DNA of 64,000 nucleotides from Cephalotus follicularis (Eukaryota > Streptophyta > Magnoliopsida > Oxalidales > Cephalotaceae), in the NCBI GenBank assembly GCA_001972305.1, contig BDDD01006391.1, positions 42,084 to 106,083 of the forward strand, read 5' to 3'. Under the pieces are notes generated by a model, which made no database searches, had not been told where the DNA came from, and saw only the letters and a list, made by a program, of their open reading frames with translations. Both the position numbers and the translations under genes were made by a program. This document shows, piece by piece, positions 25,141-36,627 of the stretch (position 1 is the stretch's first letter; every line of letters starts with the position of its first letter).

Positions 25141-25350
25141 CCTTTTGCGATGCTCTTGTCGGTGTCCTTCCTCTGTGACGGTCCCGCTGCCGCACCATTA
25201 CTGCTCCCCGACCCAGTAGGTGCTGTAGCAGAACTCTTCGGACAGTCCTTCACCGAATGAACAGGTGCCCCGCACCTAAAGCACCAACCATTGAACCTCC
25301 AGCAATCTTTCTGTTAGTGGCCTGTACGACCACAATAATAGCAAATGGAG
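25141..25350 (-). pseudogene. gag: B gag C-terminus with two zinc knuckles, truncated
   Basis: Two CCHC-type knuckles are readable: CYYCGRTGH, then an in-frame TAA (25314-25316), then QKDC; and CFRCGAPVHSVKDC. The rest of gag is absent because the sequence switches to inverted LTR at about 25341-25355, almost at the first knuckle cysteine. Confidence 0.82.
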
Positions 25351-26236
25351 TGATGTCCAAAGAGTCGATGCTTTCTGTTGGTCCTTAGCTGATAGAGTAA
25401 CGTGCAAATGGAGTGATTTGAGGTCTCTTGCAGACACTTTAGGACATGAGTTGGGACGTGTTGAGCATGCATTGCAGCTCCCTGAACCTGCAATATCTGA
25501 GTTGTGAGAATTGAGTGACACTTGGATATGCATGCAATAAATGAAAGGGGGAGGCAGGACATGTGTGCATGCAGATGTTGGGTAGAGTGAAGGTGGCATA
25601 GTCTGGCTTAAGACTGAGACAAATGCAGAAAAAACAAACCTAAGGGAATGCATGCAAGAGAGGGTGAAGTGTTCAAAACACTGTGGCCTGCAACCTGCAA
25701 GAAAGAAAGAAGAAAAGAACAAAGTAGGAGGGAGAAAGAGAAAGGAACTATCCGCATAAATACACCTTCTCCTTCACTTCCCTCTACTGCATTACCTGTG
25801 AAGAGAGAAAAGGAGAAACACGGTAAGAAATAAAGAAAACAGAAAGTGGGAGAAAGAAAGCTTAAACTCCATTGTTGAGCAATGGATGCTTGGAGCTTGC
25901 ACACCAACTGCTGGGACGAACCAGGGAACTTTTAAGCCGTACCTGGGAGCTCAAAGTGACTGGTTGGATACTAAAAGAGGTGTTCTTTTGGCTTCTAACT
26001 TGAGGCCAGAGGTAGGGGAAGCCATAATTGTAATTTGGGTCCAATAATTGATGCCTTGTCCAGTAATGTTTTGCATAGATTGTATGGTTTGATGGACTAT
26101 ATTTGGTCAAGGAAATTTTGCTATGTTATACGGGATGTGTAATGTGATATTGCATGCCAATTTTCTGGGCTTTATACATGTTGGATTGCATGTTACTGCA
26201 TGGGAATGTCACTGTTTGCTCATGTCATGAGGTAGA
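25351..26236 (+). repeat. B inverted LTR, first part
   Basis: This is the reverse complement of B left LTR positions about 21388 to 20470. The short word GCAAATGGAGTGAT occurs at the junction and again at 25397, so microhomology may have helped the join. It is interrupted by G; the duplicated G target GTAGA is at 26232-26236. Confidence 0.85.
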
Positions 26237-26248
26237 TGTAAGCCCCCG

Positions 26249-26376
26249 NNNNNNNNNNNNNNNNNNNNNNNNNNNNNNNNNNNNNNNNNNNNNNNNNNNN
26301 NNNNNNNNNNNNNNNNNNNNNNNNNNNNNNNNNNNNNNNNNNNNNNNNNNNNNNNNNNNNNNNNNNNNNNNNNNNN
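26249..26376. other. Assembly gap (128 N)
   Basis: The gap lies at the TA dinucleotide repeat near the G LTR start. The right LTR has only about 20 bases of TA repeat in the same place (32698-32717), so little unique sequence is probably missing. Confidence 0.95.
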
Positions 26377-28230
26377 TATATATATATCTTTGTATATTTG
26401 AAAAAAAAAGAAAAAAAAAGAGAAAATGCCAGGCACTTTAACGCGTTAAGGGTGTGAGATGCGAGAAAGAGAGACAGGAGAGAGAACCATAGAGCTGGAG
26501 AGAGATGGCGCCAGGAGAAGACGACGCCGGACGAAGGCGCCGGACTGGGAGATGCTGCGCGCAGGTCCTTCTCCAGCTGCCGGTAACCCCCCTACCCCTC
26601 TTCTTCTCTTTGTTTCTTTTCTATGTCTCCATTGTCACACCGCTGCCATGCGTACCACCTCCAGTTAGCGCCGCGGGAAGGTCTGGTCTTCACCTGGGAG
26701 GCCGACTACACCTATTTCAGTGGCTGGTTTCCCGCCATTCGACCGGAAACGGCCGGATTCAAACTGACCAGTTAACTCAATGAGCCAACTCGCTGCCGCC
26801 TTTGACCATGCATTTAGCGCTGAGTCACGGCGAGTTAAGGCCACCAATGGACTGATTGAAGGATTTTAAGGTTGGTCAAGGTGTTGTTTGGCTGGAATCG
26901 GCCGGAATGTGAAGGCCGAGTCAACCCGGCGAGTTTGATTCGCTGCCTGTTGTGACCGCCGGTTCCTTGGCGAGTCTCGGTGAGTTTAAGGCGGGGATGT
27001 GTTAAGCTGATGTTGGTGTGGCGATTTCGGGTGGTGACCAAAGTTTTGGTTGACCGATGAGTTGACTCACTGCCGGCTGTGACTGTGCAATTCATGGTGA
27101 GTCACGGCTACCGGTGCATAGATTGGCCAATTTGGAGCCTATATACGGCGTGGCTAGAGTTTCGATGTGTTGGCCAGAAATTGGTCGGAACTCCGGTGAC
27201 GAAAATGTGTAATTGCTACATTTGTGTAAGTCGTAACAGAATGTGTGATGGTTATTGCAGTGATACGAGGAGAGAAAGAGAACTCCGTCGACAATAGATG
27301 GTGTTGTGCTCGTGACAGCAAGTGAAGCTTAGAGGAGGAGGTTGTTCGTGGATTCTGTTGCAAGTCCTCCCGTCTCACAAGCTCAACCGTTAATAGGTAG
27401 GGTATACATTTACTCCGATGGTACGTGCCAGATGAATAGGGACTTGATCCCATTCGTATACGCCGATATGAGACGGTAATATACGAATGGTAGCTCACTA
27501 GAGTAGGTTATACTACTTGCATTGCATTGATGCTTTTTAAATGGTTATATGAATTGATATGTTTACGAGTTGTAATTGTATGGATGCATGATTGTATATA
27601 TATATATATATACGAGTATATAGAATAGTATTATTATGCAATGTTTTTATGCTACCTCGAGCCCAAGCGGCCGAGGGTAACTCATATATGTCTTGGAATG
27701 ATTTTCAAGGTTATGAATTTAAAGTGGTATGTGATTAACTACTTATATATGCTGATATGGGACAGTGTATATATCCAGCTAACCTCTTGATTGTAATTAG
27801 ATGAATGGTATAGTTAAGGACCGACATAGATGTGGATCGTTATGGAATGGATCATACGATCATGGATGAATATGATTACGAAGGCCGTGGATATGATAAC
27901 GGATGGACATGGAGATGGTTACAGATTACTATGGAAAGGGCTTATGGATATGGAAATTAGCCTATGGCTACAGAAATGTTTCATGGATATGAAATATGAC
28001 TTATGACTAGGGAAATGATTCTAAATGGTTTGACAGATGTGGATCCATGAGATCCTTTACAAATGGTCCCTATTACTTAAAAGCATACATGATTTGGGGT
28101 CACAACTACGAGATGGATTATTGATTGTACTGTATGAGGCTATAGAGATAACCCATTCCTGACTTTCATTTCTGTCATGAATGTGATGAATGTTAGACCA
28201 CAGTTTACACCACATTGTAATTATGGACCA

Positions 28231-28470
28231 ATACGTGGACCCCGCTAATGTGGGAGGACTGATACGATATGTGGACCCCATTATTGTGGGAGGACCAATA
28301 CGTGGACCCCACTATTGTGGCAGGACCGATACTATGCATGGACCCCATGCATTGGGTGGACCGATATATATTGCGTGGACCCCATACATCGGGTGGACCC
28401 ATATACATTGCGTGGACCCCATACATCGGGTGGACCCATATACATACCCCACACATCGGGTGCACCCATA
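28231..28470 (+). repeat. GTGGACCCC minisatellite, G left LTR
   Basis: There are seven units of about 31-37 bp containing GTGGACCCC and GGGTGGACC or GGGAGGACC. The first three share ACTATTGTGGGAGGACC-like cores and the last four share ACATCGGGTGGACCCATA-like cores. Confidence 0.85.
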
Positions 28471-29758
28471 CAAAGCATGAAATAAACAACGTGGTCAGTG
28501 TTATCTCATTCCTCACTCCTCCACATCACCAAAAGTACGTCGATGGTGGGATGGACCCTATTGATTTATTGTCCCTATGATCGATATGAATTGTTATATG
28601 GATTGTAGACAGGTCTATGGACTTGAAGGATTAGTACTAACTAAATATACCCCGCTTAAGGACGGCCGGTATATTGAAGCTGTCCACGATTATCATTTAT
28701 ATACATGACATCACTTGGCATACTGATACACATATATGTATATTGTTCACCCCATGACTTATGATTTCACTTGATGCATGCACAACACCTTACTCCCCTG
28801 TGGCATGCAAGGCATATCTTTATATAGTTGCACTATGGCTTATAGTATGGTTTCGCCATACGGATCGTACGATTATGGATTGTACGTTATGAATCGTACA
28901 GCTTTGGTTCGTAGGACGATGGATCGTACGATTATGGAACAGATACCAAATGGTTATGGTACGTCATGGGACGGATACAATATGATTACGAATCGTGTCG
29001 TTACATGTCATAATGGCCGGATTGTGATGCTATATGGATATGGAGGGTGGTTGTAGCTAGAGAGACCAGTTTTAGAGAATGTCCATCTTCTCTTCCCTGT
29101 TCTACTTACGGATCCTACTTTAATCTGCCAGTGGAATAAGGGCTTCTGCCTAGGTCGCCAAGAGCGCCTAGTATGTTACCTCGGCAGAGGAAGCCGAGAA
29201 GAGCTTGTATACACTTGAAAGGATTTTGGAATGATATGGACGCTGAATGATAAAGGCAACAATTATGGCTATGGATGGATACGATATGGTTATGGACCGT
29301 ATTGTTATGGATCGTGATGTTCCTGATTGTTATGGTATGGTTATGATATGGTTACGGTAGGACCATGGCATGTATCCCCAGATGGTTGTTGTTGATCCTA
29401 TTCTTATACGCCAGTATCGGACGGTTGTATATGAATGGTAGATCCCTAGTGTATGTGAATCTGTGGGAATGGTTGTATTGGGCTAGAACCTTTGGGGTCT
29501 GGCATTGGCCTGTTAAAGGGTGATGATTGATTTGATCCCATTCCTATACACCGGTATGGGACGGTCGTATACTAATGGTAGATCACATGTTCTATTGGTC
29601 TCTAGGTTTTGATTCATGACCTTTATATTATGAGCTACATTGCTATGAATTGGCATTCATACATCTCTTGTCATGCATATATCTCTCATGTTGTACAAAT
29701 ATCTGCTGCACTTTCATATGTTCATTGCATATGTATATCCTACACAACCTTCGGGTTG

Positions 29759-29795
29759 CTGACCCATTGCATTGTATTGTAATGTAATGGGTCAG
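29759..29795 (+). other. G LTR hairpin, 15-bp stem (left copy)
   Basis: The arms are CTGACCCATTGCATT and AATGTAATGGGTCAG with one mismatch and a 7-base loop. The same structure is at 35995-36031 in the right LTR. Confidence 0.8.
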
Positions 29796-30410
29796 GTTCA
29801 GGTCCAGGTGACGCGCAGGAGTGACCAACCAGGTTAAATCGCAGGGTAAGGATTTACCTCTCCTTCGACCTACTTTGTATAAATGTGATATGGTAAAAGG
29901 ACAGATATTGAATATGGATGTGTTTATAGTTATTGTATAAGAGACAAATGTAAAGATGAAATAGAGATATGTCTATGTTCAGCTATTGACCTGCCGGCTT
30001 GTTGTAGTGCTTGTTTAATATGTCTGTTGATGTAAAGGACATGGAAGGGTCCATACATTGTGATAAACTACTGATTCCTCCTACGGGAGTGTCGTTGTTA
30101 AGGGCTAGGCCCAAGATATAAACTGTTTTTTCTTTACAGGGGGATATAGTCCGATAAACGAATACTTCATGCCAAAATTTCGGGAGATTTTAAGAGTTAG
30201 TTTTTATTTGATTTGATTATTTCGCTGATGTTATAAAATGACTCTTCTGCTTGTATGACTTTGATTTAAAGTTTTATATGTATAGCACTTTGACATATGA
30301 TTGATAAATGATATGGAGTATGATTTATATTTGATTGAACGGACTGAATGGATGGTATCTCACGCGTCGAATCCTGGGGGTTTGCCTCCTCGGTTAGGGG
30401 CGTGACAGCT

Positions 30411-30423
30411 TTGTATCAGGGCC
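30411..30423 (+). other. G degenerate primer binding site
   Basis: TTGTATCAGGGCC lies three bases after the 5' LTR. It resembles the initiator-Met primer site TGGTATCAGAGC with at least two changes. Confidence 0.65.
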
Positions 30424-30606
30424 GGTCCTACGCTGGATACGCCAGGATAGGGTCCTCGGCTAGTGGAATTCAGATTGATTGATTGAGTTAAAGTGCTATA
30501 GTTGGTGTTATTTGGAGTAGCAGAATAATAAGTGTTACATGGAGTATCTTTGAATTATGGTTATGAAAGTTGATAGTTGATTGTTGTCTCTTATACAAGG
30601 TAGAAT

Positions 30607-32600
30607 ATGGAAGATCAACGCGGAAGAACCGCAAGAGGAGATAGAGCCAGGCCGTCGTTGAGACGTACCCGAGCCAATAGAGGTATGGAAAAATTGTGGA
30701 AAAGGAAAGTACCGCCCATGAGGCAGAACATGTTACTTCGGTTCAAGAAGAGCCTAGTGATTATTTGAGAGAGATGCATGGCATGATGACCAAATGATGC
30801 AATGATGCAGCGACAAGTACCTGCAAAATTGACGGTAGCCAATGTGAGGCTATGTTTATTGAGTTATCAAGGATAACATCTCATATAGCTAGCATGGAAG
30901 CAAGGTAGGCTAAGAGGTTTCCTGCCTAACCCACATATCAACGGATCTTGCCAAGCAATCCGGTAGTGTTGCCGATGGATGAATTGGAAGTTATTACAGC
31001 GATGGATTCATACGGATATGTGTTGTTATCGACAGCCTCTAAGTCAAAATATGGACCTTGTGAGTTGATCGTAATGTCGTTTGGGGTGGCCAATGCCCTG
31101 CTGGAATCATGGACCTTATAAAAGGGGTGTGTAGTCCATATCTTGACCAAATCATCGTAATCCCCTCCGATGATATGTAGGTACATTCCATGTCTACGGA
31201 ATGCCATGAGAAGCAGTTGCACTGAGCATGACAGGTCTTGCGAGATCCCCAATGGTATGCCAAGTTCAGCGAATATGGATTTTGGTTATCGGAGGTAGTT
31301 TCCTTGGTCACATTGTCTCCAGTGTCGGTTCATTGGTGGGCCTAACAATGATAGAAGTAACAAGGGATTGGAAATGGCCGATAAACGTGACAATAGTCCA
31401 TGGTTTCTTAGGCTTAGCGAGTCACTATCGCCGCTTTGTCGAGAAATTTTTACGGATTACTACGCTATTGACCCAATTGACATTCAAAAGACGGTGGTTG
31501 TATGGGATTACAATTATGAAGGAAACGGTTTGGATTGTGTTTTGAGGTTATATGGGGAAGTAAGAGCCTATGTCTTAAGGAAAGTTGGAGCTCATGAGTG
31601 AGTAATTCCACTCATGATCTAGAATTTTCCACGTTAGCCGTGTGCTACGCCGATTAAGACCCTATCTATGTGGCACAAAGTTTGAGGTTTTCACAGATCA
31701 CAAGGGTCCGAAACATCCTTTCTCCTGGAAGGATCTAAATATGAGACAAAGAAGGTGGATGGAGCTGTTCAATGGTTACATCCGTGAGATCCAATGTCAA
31801 CCAGGCGAGGCTAATATGGTGGCAGACCTCTTAAGTCACCGATTAGCTTGCTTCATGGTCTCCTAAGTTCAAGCACGACCATGGTTGATGGATAGAATTG
31901 AGAGGCTTAAGGAATGGATGATGAATTGCTTAAGGCTGCATTACATGATCAAGATGGATTCAAACTAGAATTCTCGATTCATGGTGATGAGTTGATAAAA
32001 TCCCAAGGCAGAGTTTATACCCTTAACAACGAAAAGCTAACAGAGGAGATATGGTTACAAGCTTATCGCTCCAGTTTCTCAGTACATCCGGCGATTAGCA
32101 AGATGTATCGATATTTGTAATTCAATTTTGTGGAATGACATGAAGAGAGAGTAGGTGCAGTTGCCCATAGACTTGCCTTACCACTCAGTCTATAGGATTG
32201 GAACCTACCATGTAAGGTAAAGTATATGCCTGGATCAGGGTGGCATCACAGAAGCGTGATGGATAGAGATAACAGTTGGAACGGACTTCTGCCATTAGAA
32301 GAACTCACACGAAAAGATCATGTATTTCATAAGGTGTTCATATCTCAATACTCAGAGTATATTATCCAGATCCTTCTCACGTGCTACCATATGAGCCGTT
32401 AGAGCTAAGGACGGACACGAGCTTGAGGGGAACTCATATATATGTATATAAATATATGTTCAGAGATGATTTTAAAATGATATGAATGACAAAGGAAGAT
32501 GAAACGGGTTATACGATCGTGGACCAAATGGTTAAAGCATAAGGACGTTTCATGGGTGAAGTGTGATGAGAATGCTTGGAGCTTGAGAAAGTTGTATGAG
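30607..32600 (+). pseudogene. G gag-pol remnants, strongly decayed
   Basis: A gag-like start (MEDQRGRTARGDRARPS) begins at 30607 and soon breaks. RT appears only from the middle: an ELIVMSFGVANAL-like piece near 31060, then FLGHIVS (about 31305) and HGFLGLASHYRRFVEKF (about 31400). RNase H keeps VFTDHKGPKHPFSWKD and NMRQRRWMELFNGYI (31690-31790). The integrase finger region (31914-32120) has RSSFSVHPAISKMYRYL then a stop. A DPSHVLPYEPLELR stretch near 32370 is the end of the GPF/Y module. Protease, the RT N-terminal half and the integrase core are missing. Confidence 0.8.
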
Positions 32601-32650
32601 ATTCGAGGAAGAAACGAAAACATTCTACCCTCTCATGTTTTAACCTAAGG

Positions 32651-32686
32651 AATCTCGAGGACGAGATTTCTCTAAGGGGGGGAGGA
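32651..32686 (+). other. G pre-PPT hairpin and polypurine tract
   Basis: AATCTCGAGGACGAGATT (32651-32668) is a perfect inverted repeat with 7-bp arms. The PPT AAGGGGGGGAGGA (32674-32686) abuts the right LTR. Confidence 0.88.
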
Positions 32687-35600
32687 TGTAAGCCCCTGAT
32701 ATATATATATATATATTTGTATATTTGAAAAAAAAAAGAAAAAAAAGAGAACAGCGCCTGGCGTTTTAACGCCAGGCACTTTAACGCGTTAAGGGTGTGA
32801 GATGTGAGAAAGAGAGACAGGAGAGAGAACCAGAGAGTGGGAGAGAGATGGCACTGGGAGAAGACGAGGCCGGACGAAGGAGCCATACTGGGAGATGGCA
32901 CGCGCAACTCCTTCTCCAGCTGCCGGTAACCACCCTACCCCTCTTCTTCTCTTTGTTTCTTTTCTCTGTCGCCACTGTCACGCCGCTGCTGTGCGTTCCA
33001 CAGCCGGTTAGCATCGCGGGAAGGTCTGGTCTTCACCTGGGAGGCCGGCTACACCTATTTCAGTGGCTGGTTTGGCGCCATTCGGCAGGAAACGGCCGGA
33101 TTCAAACTGACGAGTTGACTCAGCGAGCCAACTTGCTGCCACCTTTGACCGTGCGTTTACCGCCGAGTCATGGTGAGTTAAGGCCACCAATGAACTAATT
33201 GAAGGATTTTAAGGTCGGTCAAGGTGTTGTTTGGATGGAATCGACTGGAATGTGAAGGCTGAGTCAACCCAGCGCGTTTGACTCGCTGCCTGCTGTGACC
33301 GCCGGTTCCTTGGCGAGTCTCGACAAGTTTAAGGTGGGGATGTGTTAACCTGATGATGGTGTGGCGATGTCGGGTGGTGACCAAAGTTGTGGTTGACCGA
33401 TGAGTTGACTCACAGTCGGCTGTGACAGTGCGATTCACGGCGAGTCACGGCTACCAGTGCATAGATTGGCCAATTTGGATCCTTTATACCGCGTGGCTGG
33501 AGTTTCGATGTGTTGGCCGGAAATTGGTCGGAACTCTGGTGACAACAATGTGTAATTGCTACATTTGTATAAGTCGTAACAGAATGTGTGATGGTTATTG
33601 TAGTGATACGAGGAGAGAAAGAGAACTTCATTGACAAAAGATGGAGTTGTGCTCGTGACAGCAAGTGAAGCTTAGAGGAGGTGGCAGTTCGTGAATTCTG
33701 TTGCAAGTCCTCCCGACTCGCAAGCTCAACCGTTAACAGGTAGGGTATGCATTTACTCCGATGGTACGTGCCAGATGAATAGGGACTTGATCCCATTCGT
33801 ATACGCCGATATGAGCTGGTAATATACGAATGGTAGCTCACAAGAGTAGGTTATACTACTTGCATTGCATTGATGCTTTTTAAATGGTTATATGAATCGA
33901 TATGTTTACAAGTTGTAATTGTATGGATACATGATTGTATATATATATATATATACGAGTATACGGAATAGTATTGTTATGCAATGTTTCTATGCTACCT
34001 CGTGCCCAGGAGGCCGAGGTACGTTTCGCTTCTACCTCGAGGCCAAGCGGCCGAGGGTAACTCATATATGTCTTGGAATGATTTTCAAGGTTATGAATTC
34101 AAGGTTACGAAGGCCGTGGATATGGTAACAGATGGACATGGAGATGGTTACAGATTACTATGGAAAGGGCTTATGGATATGGAAATTAGCCTATGGCTAC
34201 GGAAATGTTTCATGGATATGAAATATGACTTGTGACTACGGAAATGATTCTAAATGGTTTGACGGATGTGGATCCATGAGACCCTTTACAAATGGTCCCT
34301 ATTACTTAAAAGCATACATGATTTGGGGTCACAACTACGGGATGGATTATGGATTGTACTGTATGAGGCTATAGAGATAACCCATTCCTGACTTTCATTT
34401 CTGTCATGAATGTCATGAATGTTAGACGACAGTTTACACCACATTGTGATTATGGACCAATACGTGGACCCCACTATTGTGAGAGGACCGATACGATATG
34501 TGGACCCCACTATTGTGGGAGGACCAATACGTGGACGCCACTATTGTGGGAGGACCGATACATTGCGTGGACCCCGCACATTGGGTGGACCCATATACAT
34601 TGCATGGACCCTACACATCATGTGGACCCATATACATTGCGTGGACCACACACATCGGGTGGACCCATATACACTGCATGGACTTCAAACATCGGGTGGA
34701 CCCATACAAAGCATGAAATAAACGATGTGGTCAGTGTTATCTCATTCCTCACTCCTCCACGTCACCAAAAGTACATCGAGGGTGGGATGGACCATATGGA
34801 TTGATTGTCCCTATGATCGATATGAATTGTTATATGGATTGTTGACAGGCCTATGGACTTGACGTGATTAGTACTAACTAAATATACCCCGCTTAGGGAC
34901 GGCCAGTATATTGAAGCTTTCCACGATTGTCATTTATACACATGACATCACTTGGCATACTGATACACATATATGTATATTGTTCACCCCATGACTTATG
35001 ATTTCACTTGATGCATCCACAACACCTTACTCCCCTGTGGCATGCATGGCATATCTTTATATTGTTGCACTATGGCATATAGTATGGTTTCGCCATACGG
35101 ATCGTACGATTATGGATTGTACGTTATGAATTGTACGGGCTTGGTTCGTATGACGATGGATCGTACGATTATGAAACGGATACCAAATGGTTATGCTACG
35201 TCATGGGACGGATACAATATGATTACGAATCGTGTCGTTACGTGTCGTAATGGTCGGATTGTGATGATATATGGATATGGAGGGTGGTTGTAGCTAGGGA
35301 GACCTGTTTTAGAGAATGTCCATCTTCTCTTCGTTGTTCTACTTATGGATCCTACTTTAATCTGCCAGTGGAATAAGGGCTTCTTCCTAGGTTTCCAAGA
35401 GCGGCTAGTCTGTTACCTCGGTAGAGGAAGCCAAGAAGAGCTTGTATACGCTTGAAAGGATTTTGGAATGATATGGACGCTGAATGATAAGCGCAATGGT
35501 TATGGCTATGGATGGATACGATATGGTTATGGACCATATCGTTATGGATCGTGATGGTCCTGATTGTTATGCTATGGCTATGATATGGTTACGATAGGAC

Positions 35601-36622
35601 CATGGCATTTATCCCCAGATGGTTGTTGTTGATCCTATTCTTATACGCCAGTATGGGATGGTTGTATACGAATGGTACATCCCTAGTGTATGTGAATCTA
35701 GGGGAATGGTTGTATTGGGCTAGAACCTTTAGGGTCTGGCATTGGCCTGTTAAAGGGTGATGATTGATTTGATCCGATTCATATACACCGGTATGGGACG
35801 TCGTATACGAATGGTAGATCACATGTTCTATTGGTCTCTAGGTTATGATGCATGACCTTTATATTATGAGCTACATTGCTATGAATTGGCATTCATACAT
35901 TTCTTGTCATGCATATATCTCTCATGTTGTACAAATATCTGCTGCCCTTTTATATGTTCATTGCATATGTATATCCTACACAACATTCGGGTTGCTGACC
36001 CATTGCATTGTATTGTAATGTAATGGGTCAGGTTCAGGTCCAGGTGACGCGCAACAGTGACCAGCCAGGTTAAATCGCAGGGTAAGGATTTACCTCTCCT
36101 CCGACCTACTTTGTATAAATGTGATATTGTAAAAGGACAGATATTGAATATGGATGTGTTTATAGTTATTGTATAAGAGACAAATGTAAAGATGAAATAG
36201 AGATATGTTTATGTTCAGCTATTGACCTGTCGGCTTGTGGCAGTGCTTGTTTAATATGTGTGTTGATGTAAAGGACATGGAAGGGTCCATACATTGTGAT
36301 AAACTGCCGATTCCTCCTATGGGAGTGTGGTTGTTGAGGGCTGAGCCCAAGATATAAACTGTGCTTTCTTTACAGGGGGATATAGTCCGATCAACGAATA
36401 GTTCATACCGAAATTTCAGGAGATTTTAAGAGTTAGTTTTTATTTGATTTGATTATTCCGCTGATGTTATAAAATGACTCTTCCGCTTGTATGACTTTGA
36501 TTTAAAGTTTTATATGTATAGCACTTTGAGATATGATTGATAAATGATATGGAGTATGATTTGTATTTGATTGAACAAACTGAATGGATGGTATCTCACA
36601 CGTTGGATCGTGGGGCGTGACA
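32687..36622 (+). repeat. G right (3') LTR
   Basis: It begins TGTAAGCCCC and ends GGGGCGTGACA. It holds a 22-bp palindrome at 32756-32777 followed by TTAACGCGTTAA (32781-32792), a minisatellite at 34460-34706 and hairpin copies at 33793-33833, 35633-35676 and 35774-35814. Near 34000-34065 a CCTCG-GGCCGAGG segment is duplicated compared with the left LTR. Confidence 0.92.
34460..34706 (+). repeat. GTGGACCCC minisatellite, G right LTR
   Basis: Seven units, as in the left LTR, but with different point changes. The array length was therefore stable since insertion. Confidence 0.85.
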
Positions 36623-36627
36623 GTAGA

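Larger units (their letters stand above)
26237..30407 (+). repeat. G left (5') LTR, contains sequencing gap
   Basis: It includes 128 Ns. After a TA microsatellite come A-rich and GA-rich tracts, a GC-rich leader (about 26500-27300), a 7-unit GTGGACCCC minisatellite (28231-28470), ATCGTACGATTATGG-type repeats (28860-28990), three copies of a hairpin motif and a strong hairpin at 29759-29795. It has about 165 bp near 27730-27890 that the right LTR lacks. No gene was recognised. Confidence 0.9.
26237..36622 (+). mobile_element. Element G: large-LTR Ty3/gypsy remnant, TSD GTAGA
   Basis: G runs from TGTAAGCCCC at 26237 to GGGGCGTGACA at 36622. Perfect TSDs GTAGA are at 26232-26236 and 36623-36627. 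The uninterrupted B LTR shows the empty site as the reverse complement of GTCTTCTACC near 20470. The LTRs are about 4.2 and 3.9 kb; the interior is only 2.28 kb and decayed. Two thirds or more of the element is LTR, which is unusual. Confidence 0.93.

Noticed and set aside
28190-28580. Overlapping open frames rich in W, G, D, P in G LTRs
   Set aside because: They come from the GTGGACCCC minisatellite and appear on both strands.
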